A DNA stretch of 64,000 nucleotides from Shewanella seohaensis (GCF_025449215.1 NZ_CP104900.1:2232001-2296000), one strand, 5' to 3'; counted from the stretch's first letter, positions 38,913-49,403 are shown. Numbers and translations are program-made. Notes: generated from the letters alone by a model not told the origin.

Positions 38913-39581
38913 TTAACGATTATGACTCTGATGCGGACGTTCGAATGCTTGAATGCGATCTTCGATATAACTGATGGCTTGCCTGCATTTACCCAAACGA
39001 CGATGCATCAAAAGGATGTCATTTTGCAAACGGATTTTGTCAGCACTATGACAGTTTTCAAGTTTTGATTCCATTTCTGCAATTTTTTGTTCAAATTTCT
39101 TAGCCCAATTCAGATGCTTATTCAATTCGGCATAGATTTCGTGGCTATTTTGTAACACATTGCTGGCAATCCAAGCAAACCCACTGGCTTGGTGCGATTG
39201 GGTCTGTTGTTGGGCAAAACGCGCACGTTTACTGGCACGTTGTTGATTTTTAGACTTTATATCGATTGAGGTCGTCAGTAGCGCCCGTTTAACCGCGGTA
39301 AAACGGTCTTGAATACGTTCACAGCTTAAGGCGATGGTTTGCGGCGCGAGTTTTAGAGCGATTTGCTTTTCTAACTGACCGATACTATTACGAATTTGTT
39401 CAATGCAAGGCATCAGCTGGGCGCCATTTTGAATAAACAGCGACTGATTAAAGCGCTCAATATCCTGCAGAAGTTTACGCTGGCTCGGCGCAAGATGACT
39501 GTCGTGTTGCAGTACTTCTTGCTCAAGCGTTGTGAGCTGATTTTTCAACGTGCTGATTAGCTGCGAAGTGTTCAAAACCAT
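38913..39581 (-). CDS. priC: Primosomal replication protein PriC-like
   Basis: An all-helical protein of about 222 residues. The C-terminal half resembles PriC: after a basic middle come KIRLQNDILLMHRRLGKCRQAIS and IEDRIQAFER, matching the PriC end in helix pattern and Arg/Cys positions. PriC helps reload DnaB at stalled forks. The start could be Met1 (39590) or Met4 (39581); I use Met4, which overlaps the upstream TSUP gene by only ten bases. Its place in a run headed by dinG suits a replication-repair role. The family call is by eye, on modest similarity. Confidence 0.7.
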   Translation of the reverse strand: MVLNTSQLISTLKNQLTTLEQEVLQHDSHLAPSQRKLLQDIERFNQSLFIQNGAQLMPCIEQIRNSIGQLEKQIALKLAPQTIALSCERIQDRFTAVKRALLTTSIDIKSKNQQRASKRARFAQQQTQSHQASGFAWIASNVLQNSHEIYAELNKHLNWAKKFEQKIAEMESKLENCHSADKIRLQNDILLMHRRLGKCRQAISYIEDRIQAFERPHQSHNR

Positions 39582-40345
39582 GCGCTCCACGCCAGATTAG
39601 CGGCAATTGATAGGACAATTAATATAAACAAAGGTCGAATAAAAGGCATACCAAATTTTATCGCGCAGCGGGCGCCGATAAAGGAGCCGAGCATCATACA
39701 TAGCCCCATCCATAGGCCGATTTGCCAATGGACTTGCCCAAGAAAGCCAAAGATCGCTAGCGCCGTCAAGTTACTGGTAAAGGTCATGGCTCTGGCAAGC
39801 GCGCAGCTATGCAACAGCGGTAATTTGTACAAAGCGCCTGAACTTACAGTCCAAAAAGCGCCAATGCCAGGGCCGGCAAAACCATCATAACCACCCAGCA
39901 GGAGCCCTTGCAGACTTTGTTTGAGTTTAGATTGAGCTTTTGTTGGTGCCTGACAATCGGTATCCGAGATGGCATTTGGGCTCAGCAAGCTGTATATCGC
40001 GATGCCAATAATGAGCAGTGGTAAGGCTTTTTCAAGCCACTGTGCATTTAACAAGTACACCAACACACTGCCGAGTACTGCACCAATAAAGGTGGCGATA
40101 AACGCCATATACCAAAAACTGGGTTTGAGCAGATGTTGGCGATAATAGGTCCAAGCCGCCATGGAGGAGCCAAAACTGGCGGCAAATTTATTGGTACCCA
40201 AGGCGGTGTGGGGCGGGATCCCGAGGGTGAGCAGGGCAGGAATGGAGAGCAGGCCTCCACCACCGACTACGGCATCGATAAAACCTGCAATTAAGCCAAT
40301 GACAGCCAACAGGGCCCAGTTACTGGGTTCGAGTAACAACTCCAA
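39572..40345 (-). CDS. TSUP/TauE-SafE family membrane transporter
   Basis: A 257-residue permease with about seven or eight hydrophobic segments and the family signature GFIDAVVGGGGLLSIPALL near residue 20, followed by ALGTNKFAASFGSS. TSUP proteins move sulfite, sulfonates or related small anions; the substrate cannot be assigned. The same family appears again at the right edge of the window (yfcA). It starts 9 bases after the corrected dinG end. Confidence 0.9.
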   Translation of the reverse strand: MELLLEPSNWALLAVIGLIAGFIDAVVGGGGLLSIPALLTLGIPPHTALGTNKFAASFGSSMAAWTYYRQHLLKPSFWYMAFIATFIGAVLGSVLVYLLNAQWLEKALPLLIIGIAIYSLLSPNAISDTDCQAPTKAQSKLKQSLQGLLLGGYDGFAGPGIGAFWTVSSGALYKLPLLHSCALARAMTFTSNLTALAIFGFLGQVHWQIGLWMGLCMMLGSFIGARCAIKFGMPFIRPLFILIVLSIAANLAWSAWF

Positions 40346-40354
40346 ATCTTAATC

Positions 40355-42426
40355 CTACTCAATGACTCGTCTAAAGGGGGCAGAGCGTCTAGCAAGGATT
40401 TGCCGTAACGTTTGGTCACTAATCGTCTATCAAGGATAGTGACTCGGCCATAATCCTGCTCTTTACGCAGTAATCTACCACAACTTTGGATAAGCTTTCG
40501 CGATGCATCTGGAATGGTGAGTTGCAGAAACGGATTTCCGCCCTTTATTTTCACATACTCGGCATGGGCTTGCTCAACGGGTGACGTCGGCACCGCAAAG
40601 GGCAGCTTAGTGACGATGAGGTTGGTGAGGTAATCTCCGGGTAAGTCGAGACCTTCAGAAAAACTGCCTGTGCCGAACAAAATACTCGGCTCACCTTTGT
40701 CACACTTGGCTTTGTGGGTCTCAAGCAATTGCTGGCGCGGGGCATTACCTTGAATAAGGATTTCCTGCGTGAGTTTGCCCTCGAGCAATTCGGCCACTTT
40801 CTCCATTTGCCAGTAAGATGCAAACAACACTAAAGTGGCCATTTCGCCTTCAATCAGCTCCAAAATCTGTTCGGCAAGCTCTGCGGTATAGGCATCGTCC
40901 GTCGGCTCGGTTTTCATCTTAGGTAAGTAGAGCGTGGCGTTATTCGGATAATCGAAGGGGGATTGCAGGGCGAGATAACGACTGCCGTCCTTTACCGATA
41001 ATCCCACTTGATGGGCGAAATGGTCGAAGTTATTCAGCGCCCTCAGGGTTGCGCTGCACAGTACGACGCCAGCCGCCTTTTGCCACAGCATAGATTCGAG
41101 CATAAAACCGACTTCAATCGGCGAGGCGCTAAACAAGTAATCGACCTGTTTGCCCGTGAGCAATTCAATCCAGCGGGCGAGGGGCGCGCCTTTAGTGGAA
41201 TCTTCCTTTGCCATCATTTTCCAGAGCTTTTGCAGGTTTTCGAGTCGCTGCAACATAAAGCCCATTTCGGCCTGTAGCGCTTCCGCTTGGTGCTTAGGAA
41301 TGTCGCCATCTTTGATCGCCTCGGCCAGCAATAACTGCATCTTGTTAAATTGCTTGAGGGCAAGATTGGAGGTGGCCGCGAGATTCTCGGCGGGGATTTT
41401 CAGTGCATCGGGCAATTTGCCGTGTTCGAACCGATAGCGGCTCTCAGGATTAGCAAACTGCTTGGTCTGGGTATCACAGAAGTGGGCGACTTGATTGAGC
41501 TGAGCGATTAAGTCTCCGATATGATCCTGCATCGCCTGCGCTGGGGCGATGATATTGTTGCTCTTTATCTGATTTTGTAATTTGGCGCTGGTCTTACCGA
41601 CTTTTTCTAGCCAGTCGGCGGCGCCTCTAAGCGTTGCCTGTGCGCTAGAAAAGTCCCGTGCGACAATTGGTAAGTGGTGAGCTTCGTCAATGACGTAAAA
41701 AACGTCTTCGGGATCGGGCAAAATCACCCCGCCGCCCAGCTCTAAGTCGGCGAACAGCAAACTATGGTTGGCGATCAGTACATCCCAAGTATCCACATCC
41801 TCGCGGGCCTTGTGAAACGGGCAATTACGATGGCTGGCGAGTTGCCGATGACAACTGTGTTTATCGCAGGCGATTTGTTGCCAGAGATGGTCCGGTATCG
41901 GTGTCGATAGCGTATCGATTTCACCGTTCCAGCGGCCTTCATTAAAGTCGCTGAGCAGCTCCTGCAACATGGCAATTTGGCTGTTATCTGGCTTTGTTTG
42001 CCACATGGCCATTTGGGTACTGTTATCATCGCCGATCAGCATGGCAAGCTTGGACAAACAGACATAACGCTGGCGCCCTTTGACCAGACCAAAGCGAAAG
42101 TTTAGCCCTGATTGTTCGAGAAAAAACGGTAAGTCTTTGTGCAGCAACTGCTCCTGCAGCGCCACGGTTGCCGTAGCAATACAGACCTTTTTCTTACTCG
42201 CAAGTGCAAGCGGAATCGTGCCCAAAATATAAGACAATGATTTACCAATCCCCGTACCCGCTTCGACTACTATGATGCGTCTATCTTTGTCATAGTCGCC
42301 AGCAAGAGTCTTAGAGATTTCTGCTACCATAAAATTTTGCTCGCGGCGTGGCCTAAAATTAGGCAAAGCGGCGGCAATCTCTTTATAGATAGCGCGGATC
42401 TGGTTTTTTACGTTGTCAGGTAACAT
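40355..42426 (-). CDS. dinG: ATP-dependent iron-sulfur DNA helicase DinG (frame break at the extreme 3' end)
   Basis: A superfamily 2 5'-3' helicase of the XPD/DinG type that unwinds R-loops, forks and D-loops. Walker A is EAGTGIGKS (55-63) and the DEAH box is YVIDEAHHL. Between them lie the Fe-S cysteines (YVC, ACDKHSC, NCPF), and C-terminal motif VI is QSCGRLLRKEQDYGRV. The frame breaks at the G5 run 40376-40380: one more base gives DALPPFRRVIE and a stop at 40355, against a 21-residue run-on otherwise. Rebuilt length is 690 residues. It is divergent from polB across a LexA box. Confidence 0.94.
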
Positions 42427-42449
42427 GCGGCACTACTTTATCGAATTAA

Positions 42450-42469
42450 TGCTGTACATAATAACAGTG
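42450..42469. promoter_or_regulatory. LexA (SOS) box between dinG and polB
   Basis: TGCTGTACATAATAACAGTG contains CTGT-N8-ACAG, the exact core of the gammaproteobacterial LexA operator, in an AT-rich centre. It lies 24 bases upstream of dinG and about 140 before polB, in their shared divergent region. Both genes are SOS-induced in E. coli. Confidence 0.85.
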
Positions 42470-42607
42470 ATTGCATAGCCTAAGAAACTTTTCTGCCATT
42501 TTATGGCAATTTTATTCTGTGTCCCGAGAATCAATAAGCAGCGAGAGCCTTAGAGTGAAACCGCAGTTGAATCCCCCGAGAGTCTGACGCCTGAAACGGC
42601 TGCGCCT

Positions 42608-44998
42608 GTGAGTGTACAGGGACGCGTCCTCACGCGCCATGCTATTACGCGCGGTGCAACGCTTGTGCTGCAGTATTATCTCGCCACCGTTTCAGGCCCT
42701 GTGCTGGTGGAGTTACCTGGCTCTGAGTACATTTGTTTTTGTCATCAAAGCGATATGGCTGCATTGCAGTTACAAACACCGGGGCAGGCACTGCGCTGTG
42801 TACCGCTTGCACTTAAAAGCTTTAAAAGACAATCCGTGGCGGCGATTTATGCCAAGTCGAGCAGTGTGTTTCGTCATTTACAGCGGATAGCGACGGATGC
42901 TGGCATTCCCTTATTTGAGGCGGATATCCGTCCAGAGCAGCGTTTTTTAATCGAACGTTTTGTGGCGCTCGATGTGGCATTTTTAGGGCATTTTGTCAGC
43001 AACGCTGGCATAGATGAACAATTGCCCATTTTTAGCGCTATACGCGCGAAAGCTGTTGCACCGCAGCCGGAAATAAAATTGCGTTCAATTTCCCTCGATT
43101 TTGAATGCAGTTTTGAAGGATTACTCTATTCCGTGGCTCTTTATGGACACGATGCGCAATCTCAGCCCTATGAAAAAGTCATTATGGTGGGGGAGCCGCA
43201 GCCTGATGCTGCAATCTACATCGAATGGGTGAGCGATGAGGCGGCGCTTATCCATCGTCTCATCGCTTGGTTTACTGAGTTTGATCCCGATGTGATCATT
43301 GGTTGGTCTGTGGTGACCTTTGATTTGGCCTTGTTATATCGGCGTGCGTTGCTGCACCGGATCCCGCTGCGTATCGGCCGCGGTGGCGCGCTTCTCGAGT
43401 GGAAGGTGGAGAATAAATTTCGGCCTGAAACCTTAAGTTTGCCTGGGCGAGTGGTGCTCGATGGTATCGATTGGTTAAAGGCGGCCTTTTATCAATTCGA
43501 GCGCTTCTCTTTGGAGTTTGTCGCCCAAACGCTACTCGGTGAAGGCAAAGCGATTCATGATGTAGAAAATCGAGCGCAAGAGATTGATGCGCTATTTGCC
43601 GAAAATAAACAAGGGCTTGCACATTATAATCTGACCGATAGTCGCTTAGTGTGGGATATTTTTGAACATACTCAATTGTGGGATTTTGCCCTCGCTCGCG
43701 CCGAATTAACGGGGTTAGAACTGGGGCGTGTAGGTGCCTCGGTCGCCGCATTCAACCATTTGTATCTACCGCATTTACATAGGGCAGGCTTCGTCGCGCC
43801 CGCACAGCCTGCTAGCCAAGGGATAGAAAGCCCTGGTGGTTATGTAATGGATTCTGTCCCGGGTTTTTATCAACATATTTTAGTGTTTGACTTTAAAAGC
43901 CTTTACCCATCGATTATCCGGACTTTTTTAATTGATCCTAAGGGCTTGATTGAAGGCTTGGATGATGAGGAGGGATCGGCATTAGATGAGTCTGAAACCG
44001 TTGCCGGTTTTTTGGGCGCGCGGTTTAACCGACATCAACCGATCCTGCCAAAACTTATCCAAAATCTCTCAGAACAACGCGAAAAAGCCAAGCGGGAGGC
44101 GAATGCGCCTTTATCGCAAGCGATTAAAATCATTATGAATTCGCTCTATGGGGTTTTAGGCTCCCAAGGCTGCGTGTTCCATGATGCGAAACTGGCAAGC
44201 TCCATCACCATGCGCGGTCATCAAATCATGAAGCAAACTCGCGCGTGGATTGAGGACATGGGCTACCAAGTCATTTATGGAGATACCGACTCCACCTTCG
44301 TTTATTTAGGCCCAGAGCCAGATCTCAGTGATATTAATGCCTTAGGTAAGCAGATTGCCGCGCGAATGAATCAGCAATGGCAAAGTAAAATTGCGCAGGA
44401 GTTTCAGCTAGAAAGTTTTCTCGAACTACAGTTTGAGCGCCACTACGAGCAGTTTTTTATGCCGACTCTGCGGGGCTCGGAGGAGGGCAGTAAGAAGCGT
44501 TATGTCGGTGCTTGGCGCAATCGAAATGGCGCGCTGGAAATCACTTTTAAGGGGATGGAGCAGGTTCGCAGTGATTGGAGCCCCTTGGCGCGTAAGGTGC
44601 AGGCTGAACTCTATGAGCGCATGTTTAACCAAAGGGATATTAGTGGCTATTTAACGGATGTGATTGCTGAGCTGCTGGCAGGTAAACGCGATGATGAGCT
44701 GGTATTTAGCAAACGCATGCGCCGTAATTTAGATGAATACACGGCCAAATCTTCTCCCCATGTGAAAGTCGCGCGCCAGCTTTGTGAATTAACAGGAAAG
44801 GCATCCTTTGGCAAGCGAGGGGCACAGATTGATTATGTGATTACTGTAAACGGTCCTGAACCGGTTTCGCATAGATCGTCTACAATTGATTATCAATACT
44901 ACATAGATAAGCAAATTGGCCCTATTGCAGAGCCTGTCTTTTCAATAATGAAATTAAATTACACGAACATTGCCTCTAAACAGTTGCTGTTAATTTAG
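42608..44998 (+). CDS. polB: DNA polymerase II
   Basis: A family B repair polymerase with proofreading, 796 residues from the GTG at 42608. The exonuclease motifs are LDFEC (Exo I, DxE), DPDVIIGWSVVTFDL (Exo II) and YNLTDSRLVWDIF (Exo III). The polymerase motifs are FDFKSLYPSIIRT (A), KIIMNSLYGVLG (B) and YGDTDST (C). It takes part in fork restart and lesion bypass in the SOS response. The true start may be GTG 42555 (MKPQLNPP...), in which case one C is missing from the C5 at 42573-42577 and 18 residues should be added. Confidence 0.94.
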   Translation: MSVQGRVLTRHAITRGATLVLQYYLATVSGPVLVELPGSEYICFCHQSDMAALQLQTPGQALRCVPLALKSFKRQSVAAIYAKSSSVFRHLQRIATDAGIPLFEADIRPEQRFLIERFVALDVAFLGHFVSNAGIDEQLPIFSAIRAKAVAPQPEIKLRSISLDFECSFEGLLYSVALYGHDAQSQPYEKVIMVGEPQPDAAIYIEWVSDEAALIHRLIAWFTEFDPDVIIGWSVVTFDLALLYRRALLHRIPLRIGRGGALLEWKVENKFRPETLSLPGRVVLDGIDWLKAAFYQFERFSLEFVAQTLLGEGKAIHDVENRAQEIDALFAENKQGLAHYNLTDSRLVWDIFEHTQLWDFALARAELTGLELGRVGASVAAFNHLYLPHLHRAGFVAPAQPASQGIESPGGYVMDSVPGFYQHILVFDFKSLYPSIIRTFLIDPKGLIEGLDDEEGSALDESETVAGFLGARFNRHQPILPKLIQNLSEQREKAKREANAPLSQAIKIIMNSLYGVLGSQGCVFHDAKLASSITMRGHQIMKQTRAWIEDMGYQVIYGDTDSTFVYLGPEPDLSDINALGKQIAARMNQQWQSKIAQEFQLESFLELQFERHYEQFFMPTLRGSEEGSKKRYVGAWRNRNGALEITFKGMEQVRSDWSPLARKVQAELYERMFNQRDISGYLTDVIAELLAGKRDDELVFSKRMRRNLDEYTAKSSPHVKVARQLCELTGKASFGKRGAQIDYVITVNGPEPVSHRSSTIDYQYYIDKQIGPIAEPVFSIMKLNYTNIASKQLLLI

Positions 44999-45041
44999 TG
45001 TTGCCATTGTGTGTTTTGTGTTTTATTTGCGGGTCTTTGTA

Positions 45042-45074
45042 GTGTTTTAACCTGTTTTATAGAGGTTAAACACG
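45042..45074 (+). terminator. Hairpin after polB
   Basis: GTGTTTTAACCT (45042-45053) pairs with AGGTTAAACAC (45063-45073) with one bulged T, followed shortly by T5. It could end polB transcription, or sit in the leader of the porin gene. Confidence 0.5.
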
Positions 45075-45218
45075 CTGTTTTTGTGATGTTTCTCTACATA
45101 ATCTTTAGGTTTCGCTTGGAGAGTGGAATGAAAATTTGCTACTCTCACCGGGAAATTGTAAGGAAATATAACAACGGAATGACGTTGATAAAACATAAAC
45201 GAAAAGGTTAAGCACCAA

Positions 45219-46427
45219 ATGAACAAAACGTTAGTAGCAACTGCGCTAGCAGCACTCTTTCTCGCGCCAACAGTATCAGCAATCGAAATCTACAAAGACG
45301 ATAAAAATGCGGTAGAAATCGGTGGCTTTATTGATGTGCGCGTAATCAATACCCAAGGTGAAACTGAAGTTGTTAATGGTGCTTCTCGAATTAATTTTGG
45401 TTTCAGCCGTGAGTTAACCAATGGTTGGAACGCATTTGCCAAGTTGGAATGGGGCGTGAACCCTGTTGGCAGCAGCGACATTGTCTATAACAACCGTTTC
45501 GAATCGGTGCAGGACGAGTTCTTCTACAACCGTCTAGGCTACGCAGGCATCAGCCACGATGAATACGGCACTATCACTATTGGTAAACAATGGGGTGCTT
45601 GGTATGACGTGGTATACAACACAAACTACGGTTTTGTGTGGGATGGTAACTCTGCAGGTGTTTACACCTTCAACAAAGACGACGGCGCGGTAAACGGCGT
45701 TGGTCGGGGTGATAAAGTTGTTCAATACCGTAACAGTTTTGGTGATGTGAGCTTCGCGGTTCAGGCGCAATTAAAAAACAGCAGTTTCTATACCTGTGAT
45801 ATCGAAAACATTACTGAGAGTGCCTGTGAAGCGGAATGGAACGCTGGTAAGAAAGAAGCGCAGCAAGTTACCTACGATTACACCTATGGTGCGTCTTTGA
45901 CTTACAAAGCCACCGATAAACTCAGCTTAATGGCAGGCATGAACCGTGGTGAGTTTGATGTGGCCTATGGTACAGGTGAACAAAAAACCGCTGTTGATTT
46001 AATCTACGGTGTGGGCGCGACCTGGGGCGACTTCGACAAGAATGGCTTATATGCTGCCGCCAACGTTCACAAAGAAGAGAACCATGATACCGACAACATC
46101 GGCCGTTTGATTAAAGATGCCTACGGTGTTGAAACCTTAGTTTCTTACAAGTTTGATAACGGTTTACGTCCATTTGTTTCTTATAACATTCTGGATGCCG
46201 GTAAAGACTATGTTATTCAACCAAACTTTAACGCCGATCCGAACGATGTGTTCAAACGTCAGTTTGTAGTTGTTGGTTTACACTTTGTTTGGGATCCAAA
46301 CACGGTTCTGTATGTTGAAGCACGTAAAGACTACAGCGACTTCACCAGCGCCGACAAAGCACAAGAAGCAAGAATGTCATTATCAGAAGATGACGGCATC
46401 GCCATTGGTATCCGCTATACGCTTTAA
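45219..46427 (+). CDS. Gram-negative general porin
   Basis: A 402-residue outer-membrane porin (Porin_4-like). It has a signal peptide cut near VSA-IE (residue 21), alternating beta-strand patterns throughout, typical blocks such as INFGFSRELTNGWNAFAKLEWG and GTITIGKQWGAWYD (loop 3 region), and a C-terminal ...IGIRYTL whose strand is slightly atypical in ending with Leu rather than Phe. It should form a trimeric diffusion channel. A strong terminator follows. It directly precedes the two TonB-dependent receptors but is separately transcribed. Confidence 0.9.
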   Translation: MNKTLVATALAALFLAPTVSAIEIYKDDKNAVEIGGFIDVRVINTQGETEVVNGASRINFGFSRELTNGWNAFAKLEWGVNPVGSSDIVYNNRFESVQDEFFYNRLGYAGISHDEYGTITIGKQWGAWYDVVYNTNYGFVWDGNSAGVYTFNKDDGAVNGVGRGDKVVQYRNSFGDVSFAVQAQLKNSSFYTCDIENITESACEAEWNAGKKEAQQVTYDYTYGASLTYKATDKLSLMAGMNRGEFDVAYGTGEQKTAVDLIYGVGATWGDFDKNGLYAAANVHKEENHDTDNIGRLIKDAYGVETLVSYKFDNGLRPFVSYNILDAGKDYVIQPNFNADPNDVFKRQFVVVGLHFVWDPNTVLYVEARKDYSDFTSADKAQEARMSLSEDDGIAIGIRYTL

Positions 46428-46766
46428 GCTTCAGCTGTATATCTAAAAAATAGATAACGAAAAGTTAACAAAAACGCCAGTCAGCAATGACTGGCGTTTT
46501 TTGTTTTAATTATTCAAGTTTATCTCAGACTGTGAGTTCTCCAATAGCTTATGCATTCCACAAGAGTGTAGTTAAGGTAAATCTTAATTGTTTAATTATT
46601 GAGCTTAATGTTTTTTGTTGGTTTGTTTTGTGTTGATTTAATGTTAACCGTATGGTTCTATTGAGTCCGCTGAGTACTCCGTAATTGTTCGAAGTGCTCC
46701 TGTATGAAGCTGCTCATAAGACCAGCACATAAATAATAAGAAACAATATGTATCGGGAGATAGACA
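46428..46766 (+). promoter_or_regulatory. Porin-to-receptor gap with terminator and receptor leader
   Basis: The first part is the porin terminator (46471-46502). TTTGTGTTGAT (46627-46637), 130 bases before the receptor start, is also found before the second receptor. The gap ends in the leader GGGAGATAGACA-ATG, again identical in both. I see no Fur box. Confidence 0.45.
46471..46502 (+). terminator. Terminator after the porin gene
   Basis: AAAACGCCAGTCA-GCAA-TGACTGGCGTTTT with a T-rich tail. Confidence 0.95.
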
Positions 46767-49403
46767 ATGCATAAGAATAACTTACTGGCCAAATCAGTGC
46801 GCTTAGCACTAATTGGTGGGATGACTGCTACGGTATTAAATGCACCTTTCACTTTTGCCGCAGAGGAAGATGGAGCAAAAGTTGAACGTATTGCAGTAAC
46901 TGGCTCGCGTATTAAACGTGCCGATATGGAAACTGCTAGCCCTGTGAGCGTAATTGATGCCTCGGCAATCATTTCATCTGGCGCAATTTCAGTGGATGAA
47001 GTTTTACAAAAAATGACATCAGCGGGTGGTGCAATGACCAACGCTGGTATCAATAACGGTTCGGGCGGTAATACTCGTATTAACTTAAGGGGTTTAGGTA
47101 CTAACCGTACTTTAGTGCTTGTTAACGGTCGCCGTATGATTGCATCAGGTACGGGAGCAGCTTCAAGTGTGGACCTTAACACTATTCCTGTTTCGATGAT
47201 TCAACGCGTTGAAGTCCTTAAAGATGGGGCTTCCGCTATCTATGGTACTGATGCTATCGCTGGCGTGGTAAACGTTATTCTTAAGAGAGACTTTGAGGGC
47301 TTTGAAGTCAACGTTCAAACAGGGATCTCTGCAGAAGGTGATGCGGACGAAACAACGATCGATATGACATTGGGAAATACCTTTGATAAAGGTAACCTTG
47401 TTTTCGGTGCTCAATATACCAAGCGTGGTGAAGCTAGCCAAGCTGACCGCGGATTCTCTGATTGTCCTGTAACTGAAACTAAACCGGATGCAAATGGAAA
47501 GATTAGCCTGTATTGCGGTGGTAGTGGTTATTCTCAAGGCGGTCATATTTGGGGCGATACGGCCAGTTTAAGTGGCCTTGGCGGTACTTACCATGAATAT
47601 GTCACTGCAAATGATGCTTATAATTACGCAAAAGACAGTTATTTATTCACACCAATGGATCGCCTAAATTTAACTGTTGCTGGTACTTATGAGCTGACTG
47701 AAAACACTCGCTTCTTTACCGAAGCTATGTACTCCAAGCGTTGGTCTAACCAACAAATGGCACCTCAGCCAATTTGGAATAATGATGCTTGGGTTTACGA
47801 CCCTATTTCAGCCGGTGGCTGGATGACCGATGACTTACTACCTTGGATTAAACCTGGTGAAGAGTTAGCTTATGGTCGCAGAATGGTAGAATCTGGTACC
47901 CGTGACTTTAATCAAGTTGTTGATACTGTTCGTATCGTTGTTGGTGTTGAAGGTGAGTTCGAAAACGGCTGGAGCTGGGATGCATCATACAACAAGGGTC
48001 GCAACGATTCTGTCGATACTCTAGCAAACTTACATAACTTAGGCTCAATAAACGCTGCTGTTTTGGAAGGTAAATTTGATCCATTCCTCCAATCTTCATG
48101 GCAGGGTGAGAGCATTGCTCCATATATCTACACTGAAGTTAACAGTGGTGGTAGTGAGTTGGATATCGTTGCAGCAACTTTGTCGGGCGATATTGTTGAA
48201 TTGCCTGCAGGTATGATGGGATTTGCTGCTGGTTATGAAAATCGTAAAGAGGCTGCAAAGTTCACTCCTGACTCTTTGACGGCACAAGGACTCGCGAATG
48301 ATCCTCGTGTAGAACCAACAAGTGGAGATTTCAGCGTAAATGAAGTTTATGCGGAATTAGCCATTCCATTACTGAGTAACATTCCTTTAGTGCAGCAATT
48401 AGATCTTAGTGCCGCAATGCGTTACTTTGATTACAGCACATTTGGTGATGATACCACATGGAAGCTGGGCTTAACTTGGCGTGTATACGATGACTTAATG
48501 TTACGTGGTGGTTTATCTACTGCATTCCGAGCACCAACTGTCGATGAATTATATGGCGGTAAGTCTCCGTCATTTGAACAAATTGTTCATCCTGCAACTG
48601 AGCAAGACCAAGCTGAAGTAACTGTGGGCGGTAACCCATTACTCACACCAGAAGAAGCTGATATTACTACAGTAGGTTTAGTTTACTCTCCAAGCTTCGT
48701 AGAAGGGCTGTCGATGACAGTTGACTACTACGATATTGAGATTTCAAACACTATTACTTCCGTTGATAACAACTACATTGCGAACCAATGTTTGGATGCA
48801 ACGGGCAATCTTATCAATACAGGCACAGCACTGTGCCAATCTTCAAATATCCAAATCGATAACAGTGGTCGTATCAAGTTCGATAACGGATTACAGAACA
48901 TTGGTGCTACCAACACTTCTGGTTACGATATCAACGTTGCCTACGCATTTGATGCTTTAGGACTTGATTGGAAAGTGGGTTGGGATACTTCAATTCTAAC
49001 TAATTACGAAGAGTTCGATCCTGATGGTGTAGCTGTAGATTACCGTGGCTATATTACGGGTGGTGCTGGAGCATATGCGAAACTTAAGAGTAATATCAAT
49101 CTCACCGCGACAGCCGATGACTGGAGCTTCACTTACGAAGCTCGTTATATTGATGGCATGGACTCATTCGCGTGTATTGGTAAAGAGTCTAAGTGTTATG
49201 CTCCATCAGTAGGTAGTGTTGTTTACCATGACCTATCAGGTTCATATGATTTAACGAATAATATTCGTTTATCAGGTGGTATTAACAACCTCTTTGATAA
49301 AGAACCTCCTTACTATACTGGTAACAATGATTCGAATACTGACCCTTACACTTATGATGTGTTAGGCCGTTACTTCTTTGTTCGTGCAAGTATGAAGTTC
49401 TAA
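46767..49403 (+). CDS. TonB-dependent outer-membrane receptor 1
   Basis: An 878-residue receptor. The signal peptide ends near FTFAA-EED (about 31). A TonB-box-like ERIAVTGSRI (40-49) follows, then a plug domain (about 58-165) with INLRGLGTNRTLVLVNGRRM, SMIQRVEVLKDGASAIYGTDAIAGVVNVI and a 22-strand barrel ending ...FFVRASMKF. The VTGSRI-type box and absence of an STN domain are typical of the large Alteromonadales/Xanthomonas receptor group. Substrates there are often sugars, peptides or unknown, so none is assigned. It is paralogous to the next gene over the whole N-terminus. Confidence 0.92.
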   Translation: MHKNNLLAKSVRLALIGGMTATVLNAPFTFAAEEDGAKVERIAVTGSRIKRADMETASPVSVIDASAIISSGAISVDEVLQKMTSAGGAMTNAGINNGSGGNTRINLRGLGTNRTLVLVNGRRMIASGTGAASSVDLNTIPVSMIQRVEVLKDGASAIYGTDAIAGVVNVILKRDFEGFEVNVQTGISAEGDADETTIDMTLGNTFDKGNLVFGAQYTKRGEASQADRGFSDCPVTETKPDANGKISLYCGGSGYSQGGHIWGDTASLSGLGGTYHEYVTANDAYNYAKDSYLFTPMDRLNLTVAGTYELTENTRFFTEAMYSKRWSNQQMAPQPIWNNDAWVYDPISAGGWMTDDLLPWIKPGEELAYGRRMVESGTRDFNQVVDTVRIVVGVEGEFENGWSWDASYNKGRNDSVDTLANLHNLGSINAAVLEGKFDPFLQSSWQGESIAPYIYTEVNSGGSELDIVAATLSGDIVELPAGMMGFAAGYENRKEAAKFTPDSLTAQGLANDPRVEPTSGDFSVNEVYAELAIPLLSNIPLVQQLDLSAAMRYFDYSTFGDDTTWKLGLTWRVYDDLMLRGGLSTAFRAPTVDELYGGKSPSFEQIVHPATEQDQAEVTVGGNPLLTPEEADITTVGLVYSPSFVEGLSMTVDYYDIEISNTITSVDNNYIANQCLDATGNLINTGTALCQSSNIQIDNSGRIKFDNGLQNIGATNTSGYDINVAYAFDALGLDWKVGWDTSILTNYEEFDPDGVAVDYRGYITGGAGAYAKLKSNINLTATADDWSFTYEARYIDGMDSFACIGKESKCYAPSVGSVVYHDLSGSYDLTNNIRLSGGINNLFDKEPPYYTGNNDSNTDPYTYDVLGRYFFVRASMKF

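Noticed and set aside
45011..45211. A 66-residue open frame between polB and the porin
   Set aside because: It overlaps a hairpin, has no recognisable domain or good ribosome site and a Cys/Phe/Arg-rich composition typical of chance frames.
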